Shown in pieces: positions 17,816 through 26,681 of a stretch of DNA of 38,944 nt. The notes under the pieces were generated by a model. That model was not told the DNA's origin. It ran no database searches and worked only from the letters and a program-made list of their open reading frames with translations. Position 1 is the first letter of the stretch. The number at the start of each line of letters is the position of its first letter. This DNA comes from Bacteroidales bacterium UBA5507 (GTDB lineage: Bacteria; Bacteroidota; Bacteroidia; Bacteroidales; Lentimicrobiaceae): the NCBI GenBank assembly GCA_002426195.1, contig DIOT01000025.1, forward strand, positions 1-38,944. Reading direction: 5' to 3'. The translations under genes and the position numbers were made by a program.

Positions 17816-17847
17816 CAAATATAGGACAAAAACCGATGTGTTGCAAC
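17816..17847 (-). promoter_or_regulatory. Promoter of the histidine kinase gene
   Basis: On the minus strand, a perfect -7 box TATATTTG (17816-17823) lies 20 bases from a GTTG -33 element (17844-17847), fitting the Bacteroidota pattern. The -33 element is part of the perfect palindrome TGTTGCAACA (17839-17848), which could be a regulator site. Confidence 0.55.
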
Positions 17848-17849
17848 AG

Positions 17850-18479
17850 CTAATAAACAAAAGTATGGAGTCCCGGCTCATACGTTTGAAATATCACCTC
17901 TTTTAACCACTCATAATGGTCAGGTTTGCTTACAAAATCGAGTCTGTTAGTATCTATAACAAGTATTCTCATATCCGTTAGCTTCCTTAAATGGTCAAAG
18001 TACCCCTCCTGAATTCTCTCGAGGTATGAATCCTCAATCTTTTGCTCGTACGACCTGCCGCGCATATAAATATTATACTGCAGTCTTTCAACAGCTGCAT
18101 AAAGATATACTATAAGGTCAGGCTTGGGTAAAGTTTGATTTATAATACTGAAGAGCTTTGAATAAAGATTAAATTCGGCATCGGGAAGGGTTGCTTTTGA
18201 AAAGATCAACGACTTACTGATAAAGTAATCCGAAATAATCATACTTCTGAAGATATCTGTTACCGACAACTCCGTTTTAAGCTGTTGATACCTGCTGGCG
18301 AGAAATGAAAGCTCCAGAGGGAAAGCGTACTTTTCAGGGTCATCGTAGAACTTTGGCAGAAAATCATTATCCTCGTACTGTTCGAGTATTAACCTCGTAT
18401 TAAGTTCTTTCGACAGCATAGTTGCCAGTGATGTTTTTCCGGCTCCGATAGTTCCCTCTATTGCAATATAATCATACAT
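17850..18479 (-). CDS. Deoxynucleoside kinase
   Basis: The 209-residue protein belongs to the deoxyadenosine/deoxyguanosine kinase family, which phosphorylates deoxynucleosides for salvage in the cytoplasm. The P-loop is at the N-terminus (AIEGTIGAGKTS, residues 6-17). It is followed by the substrate-binding LEQYEDNDFLPKFYDDP region and a lid-type arginine motif, YMRGRSYEQ. Length is normal for the family. It follows folK by 6 bases on the same strand, a pairing I recall in other Bacteroidota, so it is probably co-transcribed with folK. Substrate preference among dA, dG, dC and dT cannot be read from sequence. Confidence 0.92.
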   Translation of the reverse strand: MYDYIAIEGTIGAGKTSLATMLSKELNTRLILEQYEDNDFLPKFYDDPEKYAFPLELSFLASRYQQLKTELSVTDIFRSMIISDYFISKSLIFSKATLPDAEFNLYSKLFSIINQTLPKPDLIVYLYAAVERLQYNIYMRGRSYEQKIEDSYLERIQEGYFDHLRKLTDMRILVIDTNRLDFVSKPDHYEWLKEVIFQTYEPGLHTFVY

Positions 18480-18485
18480 GATTCC

Positions 18486-18974
18486 CTAATTTTCTAATTT
18501 TTTCACCCACCTGTTATCAGGGCACTCTTCTAATAATTGGCTTAAGCTTTTTTTCTTTACCGGATGACAATACGCCGGCACAATTTCAGATAAAGGTACT
18601 AATACAAACCGTCGCAAATGCAGCCGCGGATGTGGCACTTCGAGGTCTTTTTCCGAAATAATCTCATTATTGAAGAAAAGTATGTCGATATCAATTGTGC
18701 GAGGACTATTTTTTATCTCAGTACGCACTCTTCCCAAATCATTTTCAATTCCCAGTAATACAGGTAGTAACCTTTCGGCAGTAAGTGGCGTCTTAATTAC
18801 TACAATTTGGTTATAGAATGGAGGGGGTGCATTTGTTCCCCATGGTTCAGTCTCATAAACCGATGAAGCTAAGGTGACTTTACCTGCTTGCTCATTGATT
18901 TTTTCAATAGCTGAATCAATAGTTTTCTTTCTGTTTCCCAGGTTGCTGCCAAGTAGCAGATAGGCTTCATTCAT
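18486..18974 (-). CDS. folK: 2-amino-4-hydroxy-6-hydroxymethyldihydropteridine pyrophosphokinase
   Basis: The 162-residue protein is a full-length HPPK, which transfers pyrophosphate from ATP to 6-hydroxymethyl-7,8-dihydropterin in folate synthesis. Family motifs are visible: AYLLLGSNLGNR at the N-terminus, SSVYETEPWG, FYNQIVVIKT, IENDLGRVR, and the metal-binding RTIDIDILFFNN followed by VPHPRLHLRRFVLVPLSEI. It heads a two-gene unit with the deoxynucleoside kinase and is divergent from sppA. A good -7 box lies just upstream. Confidence 0.97.
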   Translation of the reverse strand: MNEAYLLLGSNLGNRKKTIDSAIEKINEQAGKVTLASSVYETEPWGTNAPPPFYNQIVVIKTPLTAERLLPVLLGIENDLGRVRTEIKNSPRTIDIDILFFNNEIISEKDLEVPHPRLHLRRFVLVPLSEIVPAYCHPVKKKSLSQLLEECPDNRWVKKLEN

Positions 18975-18991
18975 GAACGTTTATTTGTGGG

Positions 18992-18999
18992 CAAATGTA
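18992..18999 (-). promoter_or_regulatory. Probable -7 box of folK
   Basis: TACATTTG on the minus strand is a perfect TAnnTTTG and lies 17 bases before the folK ATG, giving a very short leader. A -33 box at the standard distance is not evident. Confidence 0.4.
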
Positions 19000-19052
19000 A
19001 TCGGTTTTTTAAAATCTTTTAAATTTACAAATCTTAACCAACACACAAAGTC

Positions 19053-20822
19053 ATGAGACAGTTTTTCAAATTTATGCTGGCGTCGATGGCAGGGTTTATC
19101 CTTACCATTTTGATTATGTTCTTCTTTCTTACAATATTCATAGCTTCAGTTGCTTCAATGGCAGGTAAAAAAGAGGTCGCAATATCCGAAAAAACTCTGC
19201 TGCATCTGAAATTTGACAAAGTAATACCCGAAAGAAGTCCGGTCGGTCCTTTCCAGTTTAGTTCTTCGAGTATTTTTGAGACTACCAACGTGCCCGGATT
19301 ACTTGAAACCATGGACCTTATAAAGAAGGCTTCTGAAGACAAGAACATAGCCGGTATTTATCTTGAGATGAGCAACATCCCATCAGGAATGGCTACGTTG
19401 GAAGAAATAAGAAACGAGTTACTGGAATTCAAAAAATCGGGTAAGTTCATTTATGCTTATGGCGAAGTCTACTCTCAGAAAGCTTATTACCTGGCTTCAG
19501 TAGCCGATAAGATTCTTGTAAATCCACAGGGTTCGATTGACTTCAAGGGCCTTTCGGGACAGGTAATGTTCTTTAAAGGGCTCCTCGATAAACTTGATGT
19601 TAATGCCCAGATTATTCGTCACGGCAAGTACAAGAGTGCCATTGAGCCTTTCATAACCGATAAAATGAGTGATGCTAATAAAGAGCAGACTCTCACTTAT
19701 GTTGGCTCCATCTGGAATCATATGGTTGACCAAATCGGCATGACCAGAAAACTGGATAAGGAATTGATGATGAGAGCTGCCGATTCTCTGTTGCTTGAAA
19801 CTCCGGAAGATGCTGTAAGGTTGGGTTTTGCCGATCAGATTGCATATAAAGATCAGTTTATCGACCTTATAAAATCAGCTGCCGGTATTGACAAAGATGA
19901 CAAGGTTAAATTAGTATCCCTGAGTAAATACAAGGATGTTAGGCCTTCTGTCGTACCTAAGAGATCTAAGAATAAGATTGCGATTATTTACGCCACAGGC
20001 GATATCGTAAGTGGTGAAGGCAATCAGGATAACCTGAGTTCAGAAAGAATCTCAAAGGCCATAAGAAAAGCCAGAATGGATAGTACTATTAAAGCTATTG
20101 TATTCAGGATTAACTCCCCTGGAGGTAGTGCCCTGGCTTCTGAAGTGATTTTAAGAGAAGTTAAATTAGCAGCCGAAACAAAGCCGTTTGTCGCCAGTAT
20201 GGGTGATTATGCTGCATCAGGTGGATATTATATTGCATGTGCTGCCGATACTATTCTTGCTAATCCTACCACTTTAACAGGCTCTATTGGAGTCTTTGGT
20301 ATTATTCCTGATATGCAGAATTTCTTCAGGAACAAATTGGGCATTACTTTCGATAACGTGAAGACTAACGAAAACTCCGATTATATGACTGTAACACGTC
20401 CAATGACATCTTACGAAGAGAAAGTCATCACTAACCAGATTGAAAGAATCTACAGTACTTTCGTTAATCACGTTTCTGAAGGAAGATCTATGCCTGCTGC
20501 CGGTGTTGACAGTATTGGACAGGGAAGAGTATGGAGTGGAATTGATGGTTTGCGGATAAATCTGGTAGATAAGACCGGTGGTTTGAGAAACGCTATCGCA
20601 GTGGCTGCTTCAATGGCCAACCTTGAAGACTACAGAACAGTTGGTCTGCCTGAGCAAAAAGATCCACTGACCGAACTGTTGGAAGGTTTTTCAGGAGATA
20701 CACAGGATGTTAAACTAAAAGAAAGTCTTGGTGTATTTTACCCTGTTTATAAAGAAGTACAATCCCTCACAAATGCAAAGGGTGTACAGGCTCGTCTGCC
20801 TTTTATCATTGAGGTAGAATAA
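19053..20822 (+). CDS. sppA: Signal peptide peptidase SppA, 67 kDa type
   Basis: The 589-residue protein is the long, two-domain form of SppA, a membrane-bound serine protease that degrades cleaved signal peptides. One membrane segment lies at about 9-35. The catalytic dyad splits across the duplicated domains as in Escherichia coli SppA: Lys194 (GKYKSAIEPF) in the N-terminal half and Ser389 (GDYAASGGYYIA) in the C-terminal half. The flanking motifs RINSPGGSALASE and LTGSIGVFG are intact. It is transcribed away from folK and ends in a very strong terminator. Confidence 0.97.
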   Translation: MRQFFKFMLASMAGFILTILIMFFFLTIFIASVASMAGKKEVAISEKTLLHLKFDKVIPERSPVGPFQFSSSSIFETTNVPGLLETMDLIKKASEDKNIAGIYLEMSNIPSGMATLEEIRNELLEFKKSGKFIYAYGEVYSQKAYYLASVADKILVNPQGSIDFKGLSGQVMFFKGLLDKLDVNAQIIRHGKYKSAIEPFITDKMSDANKEQTLTYVGSIWNHMVDQIGMTRKLDKELMMRAADSLLLETPEDAVRLGFADQIAYKDQFIDLIKSAAGIDKDDKVKLVSLSKYKDVRPSVVPKRSKNKIAIIYATGDIVSGEGNQDNLSSERISKAIRKARMDSTIKAIVFRINSPGGSALASEVILREVKLAAETKPFVASMGDYAASGGYYIACAADTILANPTTLTGSIGVFGIIPDMQNFFRNKLGITFDNVKTNENSDYMTVTRPMTSYEEKVITNQIERIYSTFVNHVSEGRSMPAAGVDSIGQGRVWSGIDGLRINLVDKTGGLRNAIAVAASMANLEDYRTVGLPEQKDPLTELLEGFSGDTQDVKLKESLGVFYPVYKEVQSLTNAKGVQARLPFIIEVE

Positions 20823-20836
20823 GATAATGAACCATA

Positions 20837-20879
20837 AAAAAAGCAGGAGGAAAACCGGTTGTTTTCCTCCTGCTTTTTT
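20837..20879. terminator. Strong bidirectional terminator after sppA
   Basis: A perfect 19-bp stem (20837-20855 with 20861-20879) surrounds a 5-base CGGTT loop. Its core is GCAGGAGGAAAAC / GTTTTCCTCCTGC, flanked by A-run and T-run. It can end both sppA and the convergent acid phosphatase gene. Confidence 0.93.
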
Positions 20880-20895
20880 TTGTGCCACATATTTT

Positions 20896-21744
20896 TCAGA
20901 ATCCTGTTAATGCCTTGCGCCTGGCCTGGAATTTCAGACTATCAGACTGGTTTTTATCGCCACTGTATGCACTCAATTCCCATTCACCGTACATAGAATT
21001 TGGCAATACTACAAACTTGTTTCCGAAAAGTGATTTCAGCCTATCAATATCGCTAAGTTTTTCGTTGTTTGATTTGCCTTCGAAAACATTTGTGAAATCG
21101 TTAAGGTTATCACCGAAGAGAATTGATATATGGTACCTGTCTGCTAAATTTTGTCGCCTACCCTCTTTGCTGTTTTCATCAGTGCGCATAATTACATGTT
21201 GTTCATCAGCCATTGGGAATCCCAGGCTGACAAGATTTTGAATTGTAGCCGCCTTGAGATGTTCTTTACGGTTGGTTATGTAGAAAACGCTTACACCGTT
21301 TGACCTTGCATAAAGAAGGAATTCAAGAGAGCCGGGGATAGCCTTAGCTTCAGCTTTCTTGCACCAATCATCCCAACGGGTTGGATAACTAATATTCTCC
21401 AGGATGCATTCTGCCTGATACGGACTGTTGTCGAGAACAGTTTCGTCAATGTCGAGCACAATAATTCTGTGTTTGTCAATTGTTTTGTCCGACAAATCCT
21501 TATCCAGTAAGAGCTTTCCCAGGTTATAGGCCTGATAACACATTGCTTTATATTCGGCTGCCTGCTGATGGTACAATGTTCCAAGCACCATGTATTCATT
21601 CCGAAAGTACTTGTACGATGTATCTTTTGCTTGTACCTCCTGTTGGGTAATTTTGGAGGATTCGGGTTCAATTGGCTTTTCAGTCCTTTTACATGCGAAA
21701 AGGCTTATAAGTGCAAGAAATAGAATGGTTTTTGTTCTGATCAT
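20896..21744 (-). CDS. Lipoprotein acid phosphatase, e(P4)/HAD class B-like family
   Basis: I choose the ATG at 21744, which gives a 282-residue lipoprotein with a short signal and lipobox LISLFAC (Cys18). A longer frame from 21858 would run back over the terminator and the end of nifJ. The HAD phosphatase motifs are in order: DIDETVLDNSPY (motif I, nucleophile and acid Asp), FYITNR (motif II Thr) and FGDNLNDF (motif IV). The family (lipoprotein e(P4), 5'-nucleotidase) dephosphorylates nucleotides such as NMN or AMP at the outer membrane. The exact substrate here is not known. It lies downstream of the nifJ terminator and is probably transcribed separately. Confidence 0.92.
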   Translation of the reverse strand: MIRTKTILFLALISLFACKRTEKPIEPESSKITQQEVQAKDTSYKYFRNEYMVLGTLYHQQAAEYKAMCYQAYNLGKLLLDKDLSDKTIDKHRIIVLDIDETVLDNSPYQAECILENISYPTRWDDWCKKAEAKAIPGSLEFLLYARSNGVSVFYITNRKEHLKAATIQNLVSLGFPMADEQHVIMRTDENSKEGRRQNLADRYHISILFGDNLNDFTNVFEGKSNNEKLSDIDRLKSLFGNKFVVLPNSMYGEWELSAYSGDKNQSDSLKFQARRKALTGF

Positions 21745-21757
21745 ATGACGTATGGAT

Positions 21758-21786
21758 AAAAAAAAGACCGGGCATAAAGCCCGGTC
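21758..21786 (-). terminator. Terminator of nifJ
   Basis: On the minus strand, GACCGGGC (21779-21786) pairs with GCCCGGTC (21766-21773) around a 5-base loop, followed by eight T (21758-21765). It lies 18 bases past the nifJ stop and just before the phosphatase start. Confidence 0.93.
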
Positions 21787-21803
21787 CAAAATTAGCACAT
21801 AAA

Positions 21804-24800
21804 TTAATTGACTTCGAAAACCATTCCTGCCATTCTTCGGTAAGAATTGTACCTCCATTTGGCATTCATTTCAGCAGCAGCAAAAAGTTCATTGGCTTCT
21901 GCAGGGAATGACTTTCTAAGTGAAGTATACCTAACCTCTGAGTTCAGGAAATCGTTGAATTTGCTGAAATCGGGCTCTTTTGAGTCAATTGTAAGAGGAT
22001 TCTTACCTTCAGCTTCCAATAATGGATTGTAGCGATACAGAGTCCAGTAACCTGATTCAACTGCCAGGTTTTCCTGTTCCTGTGATTTTCCCATTCCGGC
22101 TTTGATACCATGGTTGATACATGGTGCATAGGCAATTATAAGTGATGGTCCGGGATAAGCTTCGGCTTCTCTTACAGCTTTGAGGTACTGGCTCTGATTT
22201 GCACCCATTGCTACCTGGGCAACATAAACATATCCATAGCTCATTGCCATAACTCCGAGATCTTTCTTACGGATCTTCTTACCACTTGCAGCAAACTTGG
22301 CTACTGCTCCTACAGGAGTTGATTTTGATGCTTGTCCACCGGTATTTGAGTATACTTCCGTATCCAATACAAGAACATTGACATCTTCGCCCGATGCAAG
22401 TACATGGTCAAGTCCGCCGTATCCTATGTCATAAGCCCATCCGTCACCGCCAAACATCCAAACTGACTTCTTAATGAAGTATTGTTTGAGTTCAACCAAT
22501 TCCTTAGCGAGAGGTGTATTTTCCTTTTCGAGAAGCGGCAATAATTTAGCAGTTGCTTCTTTCGATAAGTTTGCATTTTTAATGTTGGCAATCCATTCAG
22601 TTGCTGCAGCTTTCAGTTCTTCGTTATAATTTCCGTTTACAACTTCCTGAAGTTTGGCTGAGATTCTCTCACGGATCTTGTTTACAGCTGTTGCCATTCC
22701 AAAGCCAAACTCTGCATTATCTTCAAATAATGAATTACCCCATGCCGGTCCATGACCTTCAGCATTGGTTGTGTATGGAGTTGATGGAGCTGAACCACCA
22801 TAGATTGACGAACAACCTGTTGCATTAGCAACAATCATTCTGTCGCCATAAAGCTGTGTTACAAGCTTAACATATGGAGTTTCACCGCAACCTGAGCAAG
22901 CACCCGAGAACTCAAACAGTGGCTGAGCATACTGGCTGTTCTTAACATTCTGTTCTTTATTGGCAATGGTGTCTTTGTAGGTTACATTCTTAGTAATTGT
23001 GTTCCAGATTTCCTGCTGGCCCATCTGACTTTCGAGAGTTTCCATAACAAGAGCCTTATTCTTTGCAGGACATACATCTGCGCAATTGCCGCAACCTGTA
23101 CAATCTAACGGACTTAATTGAATTCTGAACTGAAGTCCGTCGAATGTTTTTGGAATAGCCTTAATTGTTGGTACTCCGGGTATTGATTCCATTTCCTTCT
23201 GATCAATCAGGAACGGACGAATACAAGCGTGAGGACAAACGAATGAGCACTGATTACACTGGATACAGTTATCGGGATTCCACTTTGGCACATTTACTGC
23301 GATACCACGTTTTTCGTAAGCAGAAGTTCCTGCCATCCATGTACCGTCTTCTCTTCCAACGAAAGCACTTACAGGTAAGTCATCACCCTTCATGGCATTG
23401 ATTGGTTCAACAACGTTTCTGATGAAATCAGGAACATCATTGTGAACTTCGGTAGTTGTTGGTACAACACTCTTCCAGCTTGCCGGGATATTTACCTTAA
23501 TTGCTTCACCGCCTCTGTCGATAGCTGCATTGTTCATGCGTACAATTTCTTCACCTTTCTTGGCAAAGTCCTTGACTACAGCTTTCTTCATATATTCAAC
23601 AGCAGTTGAATAAGGTATTACTTCCGAAATTTTGAAGAATGCCGATTGCATGATAGTATTGGTTCTTCCACCAAGACCGATTTCTTCAGCGATAACAGTA
23701 GCATTGATGATATAGAAATTGATATCATTATCTGCTATATAACGCTTCATATTATCGGGGATACGATTGAGTGTTTCTTCTTCGCTCCACCAGCTGTTGA
23801 GCAGGAATGTACCTCCCTTTTTGAGACCTTTAAGCATATCGTATTTCTCGAGATAAGAAGGCACGTGGCATGCTACAAAGTCAGGTGTGTTTACCAGATA
23901 AGGTGAACGTATTGGTGTATCGCCGAAACGAAGGTGAGATGTTGTTACACCGCCCGATTTCTTTGAGTCGTATGAAAAATATGCCTGGCAATATTTATCG
24001 GTGGTTTCGCCGATAATCTTAATAGAATTCTTATTAGCACCTACTGTACCATCTGAACCTATACCATAGAATTTAGCCTGATAAGTTCCCTTAACTGAGA
24101 GGTCCATCTCAGGAAGTAATGGTAATGAAGTAAAGGTTACATCGTCAACAATACCTACAGTGAACCTGTTTTTAGGTTCGTTCATTTTAAGGTTGTTGAA
24201 TACAGAAAGAACCATTGCAGGAGTTGTATCCTTTGAGCTTAAGCCATAGCGACCACCAACAATTAAAGGTCTGTTTTCGCATTCGTAGAATGCTTCCTTA
24301 ACATCAAGATACAAAGGCTCGCCATTGGCACCCGGTTCTTTGGTACGGTCTAAAACACAAACGCGCTTAACCGATTTAGGCATTACATTGAAGAAGTATT
24401 TGGTAGAGAATGGTCTGTACAAATGAACAGAAACCAAACCTGTTTTTTCACCTTTGGCATTCAGATAATCGATAACTTCTTTAATAGTTTCGGTAATTGA
24501 GCCCATTGCTACAATTACATTCTCAGCATCGGGAGCACCATAGTAAGTAAATGGGTGATATTCTCTTCCGGTTAGTTTAGAAACTTCCTGCATGTATGAT
24601 TCAACCATATCGGGCAGGCTGTTGTAGAAACTATTTGCAGCTTCTCTTGACTGGAAGTAGATATCGGGATTTTGTGCAGTTCCACGGGTTACAGGGTTCT
24701 CAGGATTGAGAGCTCTGTTTCTGAATTCTTTTACAGCATTCCAGTCGAGGAGCTTTGCAAGATCTTCAGTTGAAGGAGCTTCAGCTTTCTGAATTTCATG

Positions 24801-25337
24801 AGATGTACGGAATCCATCGAAAAAGTGAAGGAAAGGAACACGTGAACGAATTGCTGTAAGATGAGCAACTGCAGCAAGGTCAAAGATTTCCTGAACACTT
24901 CCGGTAGCTAGCATTGCAAATCCGGTTTGACGAGTGGCGTAAACGTCGGAATGATCACCAAAAATAGAGAGTGCCTGTGCAGCGAGACTTCTTGCTGAAA
25001 CATGGAACACTGCAGGGAGTAATTCACCTGCCATTTTGTACATATTAGGGATCATTAATAAAAGGCCCTGCGATGCAGTGTAGGTTGTAGTTAAAGCACC
25101 GGCTTGTAAGGAGCCGTGTACTGCTCCGGCAGCTCCTGCTTCTGATTGCATCTCGGCAACTTTAACAGTTTCTCCGAAAATATTCTTACGGCCATGTGCC
25201 GCCCATTCATCAACGTACTCAGCCATTGTAGAAGATGGGGTGATAGGATAAATGGCAGCTACTTCACTAAACATATACGCGATATGCGCTGCTGCATAAT
25301 TTCCGTCACAGGTAACAAAATTTTTCTTCTGTGTCAT
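21804..25337 (-). CDS. nifJ: Pyruvate:ferredoxin (flavodoxin) oxidoreductase
   Basis: This single-chain enzyme (about 1177 residues from 25337) converts pyruvate, CoA and oxidised ferredoxin to acetyl-CoA, CO2 and reduced ferredoxin. The order is the pyruvate-binding domain (AAIYPITPSSTMAEYVDEWA), the transketolase C-like and gamma domains, two 4Fe-4S motifs (CIQCNQCSFVCPHACI and CTGCGNCADVCPAKN), the proximal cluster region (FSGACSGCGETPYVKL) and the TPP domain (GGDGWAYDIGYGGLDHVL). A longer start at 25361 adds eight residues. I prefer 25337 because the family begins close to MTQKKNFVTCDGNYAAAH. The enzyme is cytoplasmic and oxygen sensitive, pointing to anaerobic metabolism. It is divergent from the DHOD-like gene. 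Confidence 0.97.
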   Translation of the reverse strand: MTQKKNFVTCDGNYAAAHIAYMFSEVAAIYPITPSSTMAEYVDEWAAHGRKNIFGETVKVAEMQSEAGAAGAVHGSLQAGALTTTYTASQGLLLMIPNMYKMAGELLPAVFHVSARSLAAQALSIFGDHSDVYATRQTGFAMLATGSVQEIFDLAAVAHLTAIRSRVPFLHFFDGFRTSHEIQKAEAPSTEDLAKLLDWNAVKEFRNRALNPENPVTRGTAQNPDIYFQSREAANSFYNSLPDMVESYMQEVSKLTGREYHPFTYYGAPDAENVIVAMGSITETIKEVIDYLNAKGEKTGLVSVHLYRPFSTKYFFNVMPKSVKRVCVLDRTKEPGANGEPLYLDVKEAFYECENRPLIVGGRYGLSSKDTTPAMVLSVFNNLKMNEPKNRFTVGIVDDVTFTSLPLLPEMDLSVKGTYQAKFYGIGSDGTVGANKNSIKIIGETTDKYCQAYFSYDSKKSGGVTTSHLRFGDTPIRSPYLVNTPDFVACHVPSYLEKYDMLKGLKKGGTFLLNSWWSEEETLNRIPDNMKRYIADNDINFYIINATVIAEEIGLGGRTNTIMQSAFFKISEVIPYSTAVEYMKKAVVKDFAKKGEEIVRMNNAAIDRGGEAIKVNIPASWKSVVPTTTEVHNDVPDFIRNVVEPINAMKGDDLPVSAFVGREDGTWMAGTSAYEKRGIAVNVPKWNPDNCIQCNQCSFVCPHACIRPFLIDQKEMESIPGVPTIKAIPKTFDGLQFRIQLSPLDCTGCGNCADVCPAKNKALVMETLESQMGQQEIWNTITKNVTYKDTIANKEQNVKNSQYAQPLFEFSGACSGCGETPYVKLVTQLYGDRMIVANATGCSSIYGGSAPSTPYTTNAEGHGPAWGNSLFEDNAEFGFGMATAVNKIRERISAKLQEVVNGNYNEELKAAATEWIANIKNANLSKEATAKLLPLLEKENTPLAKELVELKQYFIKKSVWMFGGDGWAYDIGYGGLDHVLASGEDVNVLVLDTEVYSNTGGQASKSTPVGAVAKFAASGKKIRKKDLGVMAMSYGYVYVAQVAMGANQSQYLKAVREAEAYPGPSLIIAYAPCINHGIKAGMGKSQEQENLAVESGYWTLYRYNPLLEAEGKNPLTIDSKEPDFSKFNDFLNSEVRYTSLRKSFPAEANELFAAAEMNAKWRYNSYRRMAGMVFEVN

Positions 25338-25367
25338 ATCAATTTTATTTAAAACACTCATTTACAA

Positions 25368-25393
25368 TACTTTTGGTATTCCTCCAAAAAGTA
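25368..25393. promoter_or_regulatory. Imperfect inverted repeat in the nifJ leader
   Basis: TACTTTTGG (25368-25376) pairs with CCAAAAAGTA (25384-25393), with one bulged base and a 7-base spacer, directly upstream of the nifJ start. Read on the plus strand the left arm is also a perfect TAnnTTTG. It may be an operator or an mRNA hairpin affecting nifJ. Confidence 0.35.
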
Positions 25394-25501
25394 CTGCAAT
25401 ATTACTACATTTTAACTTATCGGTGAATCAACTGCTTCGTAAATCGTTGAGCAACACCTAATTTATAATCGTTTTAAATTATTGCTGCTTCTACGCGGTG
25501 T

Positions 25502-25519
25502 TTGGCAACTTTTTGCCAA
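25502..25519. promoter_or_regulatory. Perfect palindrome TTGGCAA-N4-TTGCCAA upstream of the DHOD-like gene
   Basis: An 18-base inverted repeat with 7-bp arms lies 49 bases before the ATG at 25569, in the shared spacer with nifJ. The form (7-N4-7) is typical of a dimeric repressor operator. The binding protein cannot be named from the sequence. Confidence 0.45.
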
Positions 25520-25568
25520 CAAAATGACATTGTCGTTGTTAGTTTGAAAAACCAAGCAAGGAGAACAA

Positions 25569-26582
25569 ATGACTGACGGCTCTATTAATTACATGGGGAT
25601 TAAGCTCGCAAATCCCATAATCATTGGTTCGAGCAACATGGTCGATAAACCGGCCACTTTAAAGCAACTACAGGATGCCGGCGCTGCCGCTATCGTTTTC
25701 AAATCTCTTTTTGAAGAACAGATCCAGCTGGAAAGCCTTCAATTCGATTCTGAAATGGAGTTATTTAATGAACGCAATGCCGAATCAGTTAGCTTGTTTC
25801 CCGGTATGGAACACGCAGGCCCTGCAGAGCATTTATACAAACTCGAACAAGCACGGAAAACTATTTCCATTCCCCTTATCGGAAGCTTAAACTGCGTTTT
25901 CACAGAAACATGGATTAACTGGGCCATCCAAATGGAAAAGACCGGAATTGATGGTCTGGAACTTAACTTCTTTGGTATCCCCCGCGACTTCGAAACTTCG
26001 GCCGAAAGCATTGAAAACGAACAAGTAAACATTGTGAGAGAAGTTACAAAGGCTGTTTCAATACCGGTGAGTGTTAAACTCAGCCCGTTCTATACCAACA
26101 CACTTAATGTAATAAAAAGAATGGAAGAGGCTGGCGCTAAGGCTTTTGTGTTGTTTAACCGTATGTTTGAGCCTGATATTAGTATCAACTCATTAAAGCA
26201 CATTTCGCCTTTCAATCTTAGTGACCATGGTGATTATCGCCAGTCTCTCCGTTATATCGGCATCCTACATAATAATGTAAACGCATCATTAATCGGATCA
26301 AACGGAATCCACTCGGGTTATGATGTTGTGAAACTTCTGCTTGCCGGTGCTGACGCAGTTCAGATCGTGTCGACTGTCTACCTTAACACTCCCAATGTTA
26401 TCGGCGACATCCTATCGGAAATAAGGCAGTTCATGAGCGATAATAAGTATGACTCTTACAGCGACTTCAGGGGATTGCTATCAAAGAAAAGCACTAAAGA
26501 TCCTTTCGTTTACAAAAGAGCCCAGTACATAGAATTGTTGCTGCATTCTGATAAGATTTTCAAGAAAGGGAATATTGTTTAG
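25569..26582 (+). CDS. Dihydroorotate dehydrogenase-like flavoprotein
   Basis: The 337-residue protein has the TIM-barrel of the DHOD/dihydropyrimidine dehydrogenase family. It starts SINYMGIKLANPIIIGSSNM, has SLNCVFTETWINWA where the catalytic loop lies, VSVKLSPFYTN, and the FMN-phosphate site SLIGSNGIHSGYDVVKLLLAGADAVQIV (about 235-262). An AAGGAG-type ribosome site precedes the ATG. Databases usually label this subgroup DHOD-like because it differs from the true pyrD enzymes. I recall it next to nifJ in other genomes, and here it is divergent from nifJ with a shared regulatory spacer. A redox role tied to ferredoxin or flavodoxin is conceivable, but the substrate is unknown. Confidence 0.88.
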   Translation: MTDGSINYMGIKLANPIIIGSSNMVDKPATLKQLQDAGAAAIVFKSLFEEQIQLESLQFDSEMELFNERNAESVSLFPGMEHAGPAEHLYKLEQARKTISIPLIGSLNCVFTETWINWAIQMEKTGIDGLELNFFGIPRDFETSAESIENEQVNIVREVTKAVSIPVSVKLSPFYTNTLNVIKRMEEAGAKAFVLFNRMFEPDISINSLKHISPFNLSDHGDYRQSLRYIGILHNNVNASLIGSNGIHSGYDVVKLLLAGADAVQIVSTVYLNTPNVIGDILSEIRQFMSDNKYDSYSDFRGLLSKKSTKDPFVYKRAQYIELLLHSDKIFKKGNIV

Positions 26583-26640
26583 TTGTAGTTCCAATGTAAA
26601 CTATACACGTATTAGTGTACTCCATTAAATGATTTTTGAG

Positions 26641-26648
26641 TACTTTAG
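26641..26648 (+). promoter_or_regulatory. Possible -7 box of the gldFG operon
   Basis: TACTTTAG matches TAnnTTTG in seven of eight bases, 33 bases before the gldF ATG. A GTACTC/GAGTAC inverted repeat (26617-26622, 26638-26643) overlaps it. Confidence 0.3.
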
Positions 26649-26681
26649 CAGCCTGAATTTTACTTACTCCTGCTGCTTTTT

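Noticed and set aside
21745..21858. N-terminal extension of the acid phosphatase
   Set aside because: It would be translated through the nifJ terminator and the end of nifJ. The ATG at 21744 gives a proper lipobox.
25502..25519. Sigma-54 promoter (GG/GC type) at the palindrome
   Set aside because: The GG-to-GC spacing is one base too short for the strict -24/-12 rule, and the full 7-bp symmetry fits an operator better.
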